Source: Algoriphagus sp. (lineage in GTDB: Bacteria; Bacteroidota; Bacteroidia; Cytophagales; Cyclobacteriaceae). From it: a DNA stretch of 64,000 nucleotides. The stretch is taken from positions 1 through 64,000 of the forward strand of contig NZ_JABXIN010000016.1 of NCBI RefSeq assembly GCF_013373065.1, written 5' to 3'. Below the pieces are notes generated by a model, which did no database searches, was not told the DNA's origin, and was given only the letters and a program-made list of their open reading frames with translations. This document shows, one piece after another, positions 47,234 through 55,836 of the stretch; position 1 is the stretch's first letter, and each line of letters starts with the position of its first letter. The position numbers and the translations under genes were made by a program.

Positions 47234-47275
47234 TTTATAGGATTTTAGGTGGATAAAAGGTTCAAAATCGAAGTG

Positions 47276-47283
47276 CAAATATA
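47276..47283 (-). promoter_or_regulatory. Candidate -7 box for aconitase
   Basis: TATATTTG on minus (complement of 47276-47283) is an exact TAnnTTTG match, 42 bases before the ATG. An upstream TTTG exists but at 25 bases, a little too far. Confidence 0.4.
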
Positions 47284-47378
47284 GAAAATTAGGCCTGAAT
47301 TCGGTAACCAAATAAATTCATAAACAGGTCCTTTATCTAAAAAATTGAATCTTTTGAAAGGATTGAAAAAGCAAAAGC

Positions 47379-48686
47379 TTAGAAAAATGAAAATACTCCC
47401 AACAATAAAAACAGAAAACCAGCTACAAACAGCCATCCCGTATATCGAATCAATTGAGAAGCCTTGACCCCCGTGATAGAAAGTAAAGGCAAGGCCCAAA
47501 AGGGTTGCAATAGATTACTGATTTGATCTCCATAGGAAAACACGAGAATCATTTTCCCAACATCCATTCCCAATGTCTGGGTTACCTGCATAATAATTGG
47601 TCCCTGCACAGCCCATTGACCACCTCCAGATGGAATCAATAAATTCACAAAAGCAGCAGAAAACAATGTAAAAGGAGCCAGCAAATCCTGGTTCGCATGA
47701 TCTAGAAATAAGCTTGAGAGTTGCTCAAGAAGTCCTGAATAAGTCACCATCCCTAAAATCCCTGCATAAAATGGGAATTGGATAAAAATATCAGAAGAGC
47801 TTTTGATCCCCTCGCCTACTGCTTCGGTGAAGCTTTTTAAATCCCTGTAAAAGAGCAAGGTCAAGCCAAAAAGCAAAAAGTTCATCAGATTTAGATTAAA
47901 AAACCCAATGCCATTTTGCCACTCCCGAAAACCAATCCAAATAAAAACGCCAATCATAAATACCCCTAGCCATTTCCCAAGCTGTCCTGATTCTCCTGGG
48001 GGAATTGGTCGTAAGGGATGGGAATAAGAAGGTGATTCAAGGTTTTTTGAAGACCTATTTAACAAATAAAGGGTAGCTAAAAACACTAAAATCAAACCAA
48101 GGGTCATCCCCAAATTAGTCCAAGAAAAGATGGTTTCTCCTACCGAAATTTGCCCTATCTGATTAGCTAAAAAATGATTAGGTTCTGCAACTTTTAATGT
48201 GGCTGAACCTGACAAGCCTCCATGCCAAACAGCCATCCCTAAGTAGCCCGCTGAAGCCAACAAAGCGGCATTGGAAGGGACATTTTTTTCGGTCATGGCC
48301 AAATGGACAAATCTTGCCAGTAAGGCTCCAACAATCAACCCAAAGCCCCAATTTAAAAGACCCGCTAACATGGTTACAATCCCGGTAAAAAGAACGGCTT
48401 GAATCGAATTTGAAGGTATTTGGGCAATTTTCCTTAATAGTTGATGAATGGGTTTTGCAATGGCCAAGGCATAACCAAACACCAAAATCATCATCATTTG
48501 AAGTGTAAATTCTAACAAGCTAAAAAACCCATCCTTCCAAAAAAGAATAGACTGTTCGATACTTTTTCCAAAAGAATTGCCTTGGGATTTCAAAGAAAAA
48601 ACAGCTGCAACCAATACCAGACCACTCAAGATTAACACTAAATCAAAAGGACTTGGAAATGAAATTGCTGTTCTTTTTTTACTCAA
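47379..48686 (-). CDS. Short-chain fatty acid transporter, AtoE family
   Basis: 435-residue permease with about ten to twelve membrane helices. Conserved segments are LLNWGFGLIVGALLARF, AVWHGGLSGSATL, PSGGGQWAVQGPI and FSYGDQISNLLQPFWALP, typical of the AtoE/SCFA_trans family that takes up acetoacetate and short fatty acids. No thiolase or CoA-transferase genes lie next to it, so the actual substrate is uncertain. Transcribed divergently from the 7TM kinase. Confidence 0.9.
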   Translation of the reverse strand: MSKKRTAISFPSPFDLVLILSGLVLVAAVFSLKSQGNSFGKSIEQSILFWKDGFFSLLEFTLQMMMILVFGYALAIAKPIHQLLRKIAQIPSNSIQAVLFTGIVTMLAGLLNWGFGLIVGALLARFVHLAMTEKNVPSNAALLASAGYLGMAVWHGGLSGSATLKVAEPNHFLANQIGQISVGETIFSWTNLGMTLGLILVFLATLYLLNRSSKNLESPSYSHPLRPIPPGESGQLGKWLGVFMIGVFIWIGFREWQNGIGFFNLNLMNFLLFGLTLLFYRDLKSFTEAVGEGIKSSSDIFIQFPFYAGILGMVTYSGLLEQLSSLFLDHANQDLLAPFTLFSAAFVNLLIPSGGGQWAVQGPIIMQVTQTLGMDVGKMILVFSYGDQISNLLQPFWALPLLSITGVKASQLIRYTGWLFVAGFLFLLLGVFSFF

Positions 48687-48779
48687 TTCTTACAGATTTC
48701 GGAGTTAAAAATTTTTAATGTAATATTAGATGAAAATCTACGAAAAAGAAAAAGCCAAACTTCTATAAAGATTTAATCT

Positions 48780-50546
48780 GTGCTGGATTTAACCTTTAAT
48801 CTATATTCAATCATCCTGGTTTTTACGAGTCTGATTGTCATGGCTTTGTCCATTTATATTGCATTCAGCCTCGATCATTTGACTCGGTGGCTAGCCACCA
48901 CCATGATTTTTATCTCAGTTTGGGGATTTTTTTATGGATTTGAACTGGCATCCAGTACCATAGAGCAAATGCTCTATTGGGTTCGATTTCAATATATTGG
49001 TATTTCTTTTGCTCCTGCTGTTTGGCTAATGTTTACCCTGCGATACACGGGATACCGGTATTGGAGTAAACCAGTAGTAATCATTGGCACCTTTACAATT
49101 CCTGCTATCACCTTATTCATGGTGATCTCCAACGACTTGCATCATCTCCATTATGCAGAAACTTTTTTGATTGATGAGGGCACGTCATTCCCTTTACTTG
49201 GCATCAAAAAAGGACCCTATTACATCATCCATGTCATCTATTCGTACTTAGTATTTTTCTTGGGAACCATTATTCTATGGAGAAGATTTCGAAAAGCAGA
49301 TCCCCTCTTTAAGAACCAAACCAGGCTTCTTATTATAGGTGGTTTATTTCCTTTAGTTTTCAATTTCTTTTATCAAACTGGAATCATAGCGCCCCTAGGA
49401 CCTATTGATCTCACTCCCTTTGCATTTCTTTTTAGTTATCTAATCCTGGGAATTGCGATATCGAAGTATGGGTTGTTTAGCATAAAACCAATCGCCCATG
49501 GCAGAATCATGGAATCCCTTACCAAAGGGGTTTTGGTTTTCAACATCAACCAGCGACTCATCGATTTTAATTCAAAGGCGAAATCGTTTTTAAAACAGCC
49601 TGAAAAAATAAAAATAGGAGCTCAGGCACATGAAATTTTCAAATCTGAAGAACGGCTTCTTCAAGTATTCAAAGACCCGAAAGAACAATCAATCGTATTC
49701 AATCCGGCGAAGAGTGAAAAAACTATACGCCTAGAAATCATGCCCATACAGGAAAACAACGCTGATCAAGTAGGGCTAATCTTACTTTTCGATGACTTAA
49801 CAGAGGAAATCAAAACCAATGAACAACTCCGAAAACAAACCGAGGATCTTCAAAAGCTAAACGACCTGAAAGACAAATTTTTCAGCATCATTTCACACGA
49901 TTTAAAGGGACCCATTTTTGGGGTAAAGGAGTTGATTCATATGACACATACCGGGATGATTTCAAATGAGGAATTCTTTGAAATGGTACCTGAGGTGTCT
50001 AAAAATATGGAGCAAGTTGCCATTTTATTGGAAAATCTACTCGCCTGGGCCTCCACTCAAATCCGGAAAGAATATTTGGAAATCCAGGATTTCGATATTT
50101 TGCAACTCATCGGGCAGCAAAAAAAATTACTTGATCGAATTGCTAACGAAAAGCAAATAAAAATTGAGATTAAAGACAGCCCTCCTCTTGTAGTTCGTGG
50201 AGATCGAAATATGATTGATTTAGTGCTTCGGAACTTGATTAACAATTCGGTGAAATTTTCCAAGCCAGAAACAAAGGTGCTTTTAAGTGCAGAGCCCGAA
50301 GGAATGGAAGCTAAAATCTGTATCCAAGACTTTGGACCCGGGATATCAGCTGAAAATCTTCAAAAAATTAAAGATGGAGTGTCCTTTACTACTCGAGGTC
50401 ATCAAAACGAAAGCGGAACTGGCTTGGGACTGATCTTAGTCAGGGAATATATTGCCAAGAATGAAGGTCGACTAGAAATAGAAAGTGAGCTGGGTAAAGG
50501 AACAACCTTCTGTATTTACCTCCCTTTGGCTAAAAAGTCAACTTAA
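48780..50546 (+). CDS. 7TM sensor histidine kinase with PAS domain
   Basis: 588 residues from a GTG start. Seven hydrophobic helices occupy about 5-228, in the pattern of the 7TM histidine-kinase N-terminal region. A PAS-like domain (about 245-340) is followed by a coiled coil, HisKA with His373 (FFSIISHDLKGPIFG) and HATPase (NLINNSVKF, DFGPGIS, ESGTGLGLIL). No cognate regulator is encoded next to it. Its end overlaps the convergent acyl-CoA reductase by four bases. Confidence 0.92.
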   Translation: MLDLTFNLYSIILVFTSLIVMALSIYIAFSLDHLTRWLATTMIFISVWGFFYGFELASSTIEQMLYWVRFQYIGISFAPAVWLMFTLRYTGYRYWSKPVVIIGTFTIPAITLFMVISNDLHHLHYAETFLIDEGTSFPLLGIKKGPYYIIHVIYSYLVFFLGTIILWRRFRKADPLFKNQTRLLIIGGLFPLVFNFFYQTGIIAPLGPIDLTPFAFLFSYLILGIAISKYGLFSIKPIAHGRIMESLTKGVLVFNINQRLIDFNSKAKSFLKQPEKIKIGAQAHEIFKSEERLLQVFKDPKEQSIVFNPAKSEKTIRLEIMPIQENNADQVGLILLFDDLTEEIKTNEQLRKQTEDLQKLNDLKDKFFSIISHDLKGPIFGVKELIHMTHTGMISNEEFFEMVPEVSKNMEQVAILLENLLAWASTQIRKEYLEIQDFDILQLIGQQKKLLDRIANEKQIKIEIKDSPPLVVRGDRNMIDLVLRNLINNSVKFSKPETKVLLSAEPEGMEAKICIQDFGPGISAENLQKIKDGVSFTTRGHQNESGTGLGLILVREYIAKNEGRLEIESELGKGTTFCIYLPLAKKST

Positions 50547-51559
50547 AGATTCAATAAAAAGTCTAGGGTATCTACCCCATCCGCATAGTCTTGAGGACCT
50601 GGATTTTGCGCCGCTCCAAAATCTACTGAACCCTGGATCCAACCTGGTTTTGAAACAATACATTGAATCTTATCCTTCTGGGATTCCAATTTTTCAATTA
50701 AATCCTTTTCATCCTGATAAACTTCAAAAAACAAAACCGAAATAGGAGAAACCAATGCAGTTTCTTTTTTCATCAATAGGAAACCATTATCAAGATGCGG
50801 CTCACCATTAACAAGGTAAATGGATTTATTGTATTCGTAATTATTATGGTACTTGTGATGGTTAGCAATCCCTGAGAAGGAATTCCATGAATCTAAGAGC
50901 CTCTCAGCATACTTTTCCTCTGGCAAGTAAACTTTGGATACATTTCGACAACCTAAACCAAAATAAGTAAATACGTCTTCTCCTAGGCCTTGAAGCTCTT
51001 CCAAGGTCTCATTTCCTTTAAGTACTGCAACTGACGTTCGATTTTGCCGAATCAAGGATGGATATTTACCAAAATAATATTGAAAGTATCTTGAAGAGTT
51101 GTCACTTCCTGTGGCGATGTAGGCATCTTTTCCTTTGAGCATTTCAGAAACTTGGATAAGATCCTTAAACTCTGGTTCGATTTTAAGGAGTTGATCAATC
51201 AACCAATTCATCAAAACCGAATCTGCAGAACTTAATTTTGCACTTATACTATGCCCAGAAAGCAACACAGCCATGAAATCATGAAATCCAACTGCTGGTA
51301 TATTTCCAGCCATTAAAACCCCTACATCTTTGCTTTCTTTGATTTTTGAAAAATCATAGGATCGAAGCCACTCTTCCATCCTATTGGATTCCAACATAAA
51401 TGACAATCCCGAAAAAGCCTTTTCACAACTTTCGGAAGTAAACCAGTTGTTCTGGTTTTCAGCTCTACGGAACAAACTTTCTTTTTCCTCTACTGGAATT
51501 TCGGCTATCAACTTTCCCAGTTGAATGAAAGCATTTAATCGGTTTTGAAAAGGAATCAT
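50543..51559 (-). CDS. Acyl-CoA reductase (LuxC-like)
   Basis: 338 residues of the LuxC/acyl-CoA reductase family, which reduces acyl-CoA or acyl thioesters to aldehydes with NADPH. The likely nucleophile is Cys204 in YFGLGCRNVSKVY. There is no luciferase gene, and the gene diverges from a ferredoxin at 51682. Members of this size occur widely in Bacteroidota; the product is not known. Confidence 0.87.
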   Translation of the reverse strand: MIPFQNRLNAFIQLGKLIAEIPVEEKESLFRRAENQNNWFTSESCEKAFSGLSFMLESNRMEEWLRSYDFSKIKESKDVGVLMAGNIPAVGFHDFMAVLLSGHSISAKLSSADSVLMNWLIDQLLKIEPEFKDLIQVSEMLKGKDAYIATGSDNSSRYFQYYFGKYPSLIRQNRTSVAVLKGNETLEELQGLGEDVFTYFGLGCRNVSKVYLPEEKYAERLLDSWNSFSGIANHHKYHNNYEYNKSIYLVNGEPHLDNGFLLMKKETALVSPISVLFFEVYQDEKDLIEKLESQKDKIQCIVSKPGWIQGSVDFGAAQNPGPQDYADGVDTLDFLLNL

Positions 51560-51630
51560 GCAACAAATTTATCGGTTTGATCGATAATCAGATAGAATTA
51601 ATTTAAATTAGTTAGTATGACAACTTTTTA

Positions 51631-51661
51631 TTGCCGGTCTGTGTTGTGCTTATTAATTTTG
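51631..51661 (+). promoter_or_regulatory. Promoter of the ferredoxin gene (TTG / TAATTTTG)
   Basis: TTG at 51631-51633 and TAATTTTG at 51654-51661 are separated by 20 bases. The second matches TAnnTTTG exactly. It lies 20 bases before the ATG. Confidence 0.55.
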
Positions 51662-51681
51662 GAAACAAATTCTGAATAGCT

Positions 51682-52029
51682 ATGGCAATAATGATAACGG
51701 ATGAATGCATCAACTGCGGTGCATGCGAACCTGAATGTCCAAATACTGCGATTTATGAAGGTGGTGTAGAATGGACTTGGGGAGGAGGAACATCCTTGAA
51801 AGAAGTAACACTAGAAGATGGTACTGTAGTAAATGGAAATGAAAAACAGGAACCCATTTCTGATGAGTTTTATTACATCGTGACAGACAAATGTACGGAG
51901 TGTAATGGATTCCACGAAGAGCCTCAATGTGCTGCCGTATGTCCGGTAGACTGTTGTGTGGATGACCCAGATCATCGTGAATCAGAGGAAGAACTATTAG
52001 CAAAAAAGGCGTTTTTGCATGGAGAATAA
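51682..52029 (+). CDS. 4Fe-4S dicluster ferredoxin
   Basis: 115-residue soluble electron carrier. The first cluster set is [13 protein letters not shown] (Cys9, 12, 15, 19). The second is [20 protein letters not shown]. The insert between the halves (about residues 27-68) is longer than in minimal ferredoxins. The acidic C-terminus is typical. The paired transcription away from the acyl-CoA reductase hints that both share redox metabolism, but this is inference. A terminator follows. Confidence 0.93.
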   Translation: MAIMITDECINCGACEPECPNTAIYEGGVEWTWGGGTSLKEVTLEDGTVVNGNEKQEPISDEFYYIVTDKCTECNGFHEEPQCAAVCPVDCCVDDPDHRESEEELLAKKAFLHGE

Positions 52030-52055
52030 AGGAGACTAGTCTCCTTTTATTTTTT
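52028..52055 (+). terminator. Rho-independent terminator after ferredoxin
   Basis: Perfect palindrome aaaggagact/agtctccttt (52028-52047) followed by tatttttt. It overlaps the ferredoxin stop. Confidence 0.88.
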
Positions 52056-52125
52056 CAGTTATTTCTGATTTTCAACCATTTATTGACAGATTATCGTCAC
52101 TTCTTGAAAAAAAGAGGTAGCATAT

Positions 52126-52158
52126 TTTGAAATGTAGAATCCCTTTTTGTTATCTTAG
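52126..52158 (+). promoter_or_regulatory. Candidate promoter for the PUR-family gene
   Basis: TTTG (52126-52129) and TATCTTAG (52151-52158) are separated by 21 bases. The first box is exact and the second has one mismatch to TAnnTTTG. It lies 41 bases before the GTG start. Confidence 0.35.
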
Positions 52159-52199
52159 TTGCTTATTAATTACCCAGCAAACTATAAAAATTACGCATT

Positions 52200-52529
52200 G
52201 TGGAAGATCGAAGAGGTTACGACAGAGATGAAATTTTCTCTAAAAAAGTAAAAGCAGGAAAACGCACTTATTTTTTTGACATCAAATCTACTCGAGGCAA
52301 TGATTACTACTTGACCATTACCGAAAGTAAAAGAAAAGCACAAGGAGATTCATTTAGCTACGAAAAGCACAAAATCTTTCTTTACAAGGAAGACTTCTTC
52401 AAGTTCGTGGAAGCACTGAACGAAACGGTAGATCATGTCAAAAATGAGTTGATGCCTGATTTTGATTTCGAACAGTTTGAGTCTGAAGATTCAGAAAATG
52501 AATATCGGGACGAACTAAGATGGGAATAG
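52200..52529 (+). CDS. PUR-family (DUF3276) nucleic-acid-binding protein
   Basis: 109 residues from a GTG start. The DUF3276 fold resembles PUR-alpha repeats, which bind ssDNA and RNA: FSKKVKAGKRTYFFDIKSTRGNDYYLTITESKR, then HKIFLYKEDFFKFVEAL. The C-terminal tail is acidic. It is a single-gene unit, with a terminator on each side. Role in regulation is inferred from the family only. Confidence 0.87.
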   Translation: MEDRRGYDRDEIFSKKVKAGKRTYFFDIKSTRGNDYYLTITESKRKAQGDSFSYEKHKIFLYKEDFFKFVEALNETVDHVKNELMPDFDFEQFESEDSENEYRDELRWE

Positions 52530-52571
52530 TATCCCAGACAAACTTGAGGAAATCAAGGAAATAGTATATTT

Positions 52572-52600
52572 AAGGAGGCTTTTGGCCTCCTTTTCATTTT
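52572..52600 (+). terminator. Rho-independent terminator after the PUR-family gene
   Basis: Stem aaggaggc / gcctcctt (52572-52579 and 52585-52592) with a five-base loop and a T-rich tail ttcatttt. The next gene starts at 52607. Confidence 0.85.
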
Positions 52601-52606
52601 ATCCCT

Positions 52607-53695
52607 ATGCAACGGTTTTTTATTTACCTCTTTTTATTCATAGCAGGATTCATCCTTTTCGGTTGGTATTTTTCAAATATCACCCTCTATCTAGTCCTGT
52701 CATTGATTTTAGCAGCTCTTTTACGTCCTCTTACAAATAGGCTTCATGATTTCCATTTACTAGGCCAACATATCCCGAGATGGTTGGCCATTTTGGTATC
52801 CTTTTCCGCCATTATTTTATTGTCAGTTCTTCTTAGTTTACTATTCTTCCCCCTGATAAACAATCAGGTCACAATATTGAGCAGTTTGGACTATGAGGGG
52901 ATTTACGAACAAATCCAAACCCCTATCAACCGATTGGAGGAATGGCTGATTCGGTATCAATTTGTTGATTCACCAGCAGGAACCTTATTTGAGGAACTTC
53001 AAAAAACATTGATTGAAACAGTGGCAGGAATGGATTTCGGGCAATTCATAAGCACGATTATCAATACCACCAGTTCTCTTTTCGTTGGCCTTTTGGCAGT
53101 TTCATTTATTACTTTCTTCTTGCTTCTGGAAAATGGATTATTGAGAAGAAATTTACTCCAATTAACTCCAAATCCTTACTTCGAGCTTTCTGTAGCAACC
53201 TTCACCAAAGTCGAAAAGCTCCTTTCCAACTACCTTTCAGGACTATTAATTCAAATTACTGCCATTTTCTCGATGGCGAGTATAGGCTTATCTTTAGTAG
53301 GTATTGAATACGCCTTGACCATTGCCCTGTTTGCTGCTGTAGCCAACCTGATCCCCTATGCAGGCCCAATTTTGGGAGCGAGTTTTGGTATCATCGTCGG
53401 GATATCCACCGGGAATTTTCTGGAAGGAAGCGAACTTTCTTACATGGTCATAAAAATTCTAGCCGTATTTGTGGTTGTACAGATTACAGATAATATTTTC
53501 CTTCAACCCTTGATTTTTTCTAAATCCGTAAAAGCTCATCCCCTTGAAATTTTTGTTGTTATCTTTGCCGGGGCAAAAATCGGCGGGATTGTAGGGATGA
53601 TTTTTGCCATCCCTGTGTATACCATTTTCCGGGTTTCGGTGATGGAATTTTACCAAGGATACAAGTCCTATCAGATCTTTAAAATTAAAACTTAA
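52607..53695 (+). CDS. AI-2E family transporter (second copy)
   Basis: 362-residue permease of the same family as 38578-39672. It has about eight helices and the ANLIPYAGPILGASFG motif near 250. The sequences are clearly diverged from each other, so they probably have distinct substrates. It ends four bases before ychF. Likely an inner-membrane exporter or antiporter; the substrate is unknown. Confidence 0.9.
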   Translation: MQRFFIYLFLFIAGFILFGWYFSNITLYLVLSLILAALLRPLTNRLHDFHLLGQHIPRWLAILVSFSAIILLSVLLSLLFFPLINNQVTILSSLDYEGIYEQIQTPINRLEEWLIRYQFVDSPAGTLFEELQKTLIETVAGMDFGQFISTIINTTSSLFVGLLAVSFITFFLLLENGLLRRNLLQLTPNPYFELSVATFTKVEKLLSNYLSGLLIQITAIFSMASIGLSLVGIEYALTIALFAAVANLIPYAGPILGASFGIIVGISTGNFLEGSELSYMVIKILAVFVVVQITDNIFLQPLIFSKSVKAHPLEIFVVIFAGAKIGGIVGMIFAIPVYTIFRVSVMEFYQGYKSYQIFKIKT

Positions 53696-53699
53696 GTAA

Positions 53700-54797
53700 A
53701 TGGCCTTACAATGTGGCATCGTTGGACTTCCTAATGTTGGAAAGTCCACTTTGTTCAATGCACTTTCCAGCGCTAAAGCTGAAGCAGCAAACTTTCCTTT
53801 CTGTACCATAGAACCCAATGTGGGGGTGGTTACGGTTCCGGACAAGCGATTAAAAGTCCTGGAAAGCTTGGTTAACCCTCAGCGGGTATTACCAACAGTT
53901 ATTGAATTCGTAGATATTGCTGGACTTGTAAAAGGTGCTAGCAAGGGAGAAGGTCTAGGAAATAAATTTTTGGCAAACATCCGGGAAGTAGATGCGATCA
54001 TCCACGTGATTCGTTGCTTTGAAGATGACAATATCGTCCATGTCGCAGGAAGTGTAGATCCTATTTTTGATAAGGAAGTGATCGATACAGAACTCCAATT
54101 AAAAGACTTGGAATCCGTAGAGAAAAAAATTGCCCGTATTGAAAAAATTGCGAAGTCTGGAGATGCCAAAGCGAAGAAAGATTTAGAAATCCTTCTAAAA
54201 TTTAAAGAAGGCCTACAAAGTGGATTAAATGCCCGCGCGATTGAGGTTGAAAAGGAGGACTTAGAAGCAGTTCGAGATTTGCATTTACTGACTATCAAGC
54301 CGGTATTGTATGTTGCCAACGTAGATGAGGGCAGTATTATCAGCGGGAATCAATATGTAGAAAAGCTTCGGGAAAAAGTAAAAGAAGAAAATGCCGAGGT
54401 GATTACATTGTGTGCTGCTATTGAATCTCAAATTGCAGAATTTGAAGATCCAGAGGAGAAAGAATTATTCCTTTCAGAATATGGGCTGGAAGAAAGTGGG
54501 CTGAACAGACTGATTGCTGCAGCTTATGCCCTATTAGACCTTATTACCTATTTTACAGCAGGACCACAGGAAGTGCGAGCCTGGACTATTAAAAAAGGCT
54601 GGAAAGCACCTCAAGCTGCAGGAGTTATCCATACTGATTTTGAAAGGGGTTTTATTAAAGCTGAAGTAATAAAATTAGCAGATTATCAGCAGTTTAAATC
54701 AGAAGCTGGCTGTAGGGAGAATGGAAAAATAGCAATTGAAGGAAAGGAATATATCGTAAAAGATGGTGATATCATGCATTTTAGATTCAATGTTTAA
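53700..54797 (+). CDS. ychF: Redox-regulated ATPase YchF
   Basis: 365 residues, of the OBG-type P-loop family that binds ATP rather than GTP. G1 motif GLPNVGKST (about 8-16), FCTIEPNVG switch region, DIAGLVKGASKGEGLGN and a C-terminal TGS domain (GPQEVRAWTIKKG, HTDFERGFIKAEV). It starts four bases after the permease stop, so they may be co-transcribed. Confidence 0.96.
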   Translation: MALQCGIVGLPNVGKSTLFNALSSAKAEAANFPFCTIEPNVGVVTVPDKRLKVLESLVNPQRVLPTVIEFVDIAGLVKGASKGEGLGNKFLANIREVDAIIHVIRCFEDDNIVHVAGSVDPIFDKEVIDTELQLKDLESVEKKIARIEKIAKSGDAKAKKDLEILLKFKEGLQSGLNARAIEVEKEDLEAVRDLHLLTIKPVLYVANVDEGSIISGNQYVEKLREKVKEENAEVITLCAAIESQIAEFEDPEEKELFLSEYGLEESGLNRLIAAAYALLDLITYFTAGPQEVRAWTIKKGWKAPQAAGVIHTDFERGFIKAEVIKLADYQQFKSEAGCRENGKIAIEGKEYIVKDGDIMHFRFNV

Positions 54798-54817
54798 CAT
54801 TTCTTAGAAAAAAATTG

Positions 54818-54825
54818 TACTTTTG
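54818..54825 (+). promoter_or_regulatory. Candidate -7 box for the Cas6-like gene
   Basis: TACTTTTG matches TAnnTTTG exactly and lies 69 bases before the GTG start at 54895, after the ychF stop. A TGTTT about 22 bases upstream could be a weak -33 element. This suggests independent expression with a 5' leader of about 60 bases. Confidence 0.45.
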
Positions 54826-54894
54826 CCTTGCTTATCCACCCAGAATTACGTTTAGTATTTTATTAACAATTGTCTCATTTATTTTTAAAAAATC

Positions 54895-55788
54895 GTGAGA
54901 GTTAGACTTATATTTTCCCTAAAAAACAAAGGCTCCTATTTGCCTTTTCATCACCAGTACATCTTGGCTCAATTTCTAAAAGGATTGATCGTCAAAGGTG
55001 GCCGCGAAGAATTCTATAATTACAATTACTTCAATTTCTCTGGCTTAAAAGGTCAGACTAAAGTAAGTAGAAGCGGACTGCATTACTACTCTAGCTTGGT
55101 AACTCTTGTATTATCTTCTCATAGTGAAGATTTTATGGATTACTTACTGGAGCAAGTTTTTGCTACTCCGAAAATTGAATTAGGAAACTTGATCCTTTCT
55201 CCAGAATACACAGAGATAGAAAACGAACCTGAGTTAGAAACCTCCAACAAGTTCGTTTGTATCTCTCCTTTGGTCTTGATCACCCCTGCATTCAACGAGG
55301 AAATTGGAAAACGATTTATCAGCCCTGACAGCGATGAGTTTTCCGACTTGCTTTACGAATCGACATTGACTAGAATGGAGCGATCCGGATGGTATACACC
55401 AGAGCAAATGGAATCATTCTACAAATTCCAAGTTGTTCCGGATATGAACTATGTCAACAAGCTGAAAGAACAGCAAAAGAAATTTGCTCGAATTTATTCA
55501 GTATATGACATGGATGTGAAGTATGAGGTTAGAGGCTACACCCTGCCATTTACACTTTATGCTGCTCCAGAGGTGCAAGACTTTGTATTCAAGTGCGGAT
55601 TAGGTGCATTTACCCATAAAGGATTTGGTATGCTTGATCTTGCCAATCATCCTTCAGGAAACAGAACATCTCCTTATAAATTTAAGAGAGAAGGATTCGT
55701 TCCTTATAGACCGACAGAAAGAACCAGACAAAACGTCGCTCCATCTGAAGGGGAGGAAGAAAGTAAAGAATCTGAAAACGAAAACTAA
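54895..55788 (+). CDS. Stand-alone Cas6-like RNA-binding protein / endoribonuclease
   Basis: 297 residues from a GTG start, resembling Cas6, which cuts CRISPR precursor RNA. Evidence: an N-terminal ferredoxin-like start (MRVRLIFSLK) with LPFHHQYILAQFLKGLI; the FNFSGL motif (47-51 region) that corresponds to F-x-F-S-x-L; a second domain with the glycine-rich loop GLGAFTHKGFGML (235-247); and DMDVKYEVRGYTLPFTLYA, like the preceding Cas6 strands. No His lies at the usual catalytic place just before FNFSGL; remaining His are 19, 20, 63 and 76. The acidic tail EGEEESKESENEN is unusual. There is no CRISPR array or cas gene in this window. It may be an inactive or repurposed Cas6. Confidence 0.75.
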   Translation: MRVRLIFSLKNKGSYLPFHHQYILAQFLKGLIVKGGREEFYNYNYFNFSGLKGQTKVSRSGLHYYSSLVTLVLSSHSEDFMDYLLEQVFATPKIELGNLILSPEYTEIENEPELETSNKFVCISPLVLITPAFNEEIGKRFISPDSDEFSDLLYESTLTRMERSGWYTPEQMESFYKFQVVPDMNYVNKLKEQQKKFARIYSVYDMDVKYEVRGYTLPFTLYAAPEVQDFVFKCGLGAFTHKGFGMLDLANHPSGNRTSPYKFKREGFVPYRPTERTRQNVAPSEGEEESKESENEN

Positions 55789-55824
55789 GAAAAAGGCTGC
55801 AGCATTTCACTGCAGCCTTTTTTT
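55789..55824 (+). terminator. Strong terminator, probably bidirectional
   Basis: Arms aaaaggctgcag (55791-55802) and ctgcagcctttt (55810-55821) with a seven-base loop, T-run on plus (ttttttt) and an A-run on the left that becomes a T-run on minus. It ends both the Cas6-like gene and the convergent DUF5103 gene. Confidence 0.88.
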
Positions 55825-55836
55825 GTCCTTACATTT

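Noticed and set aside
47234..47311. Upstream start for aconitase
   Set aside because: The 26 extra codons look unlike the family and would overlap the candidate -7 box at 47276-47283.
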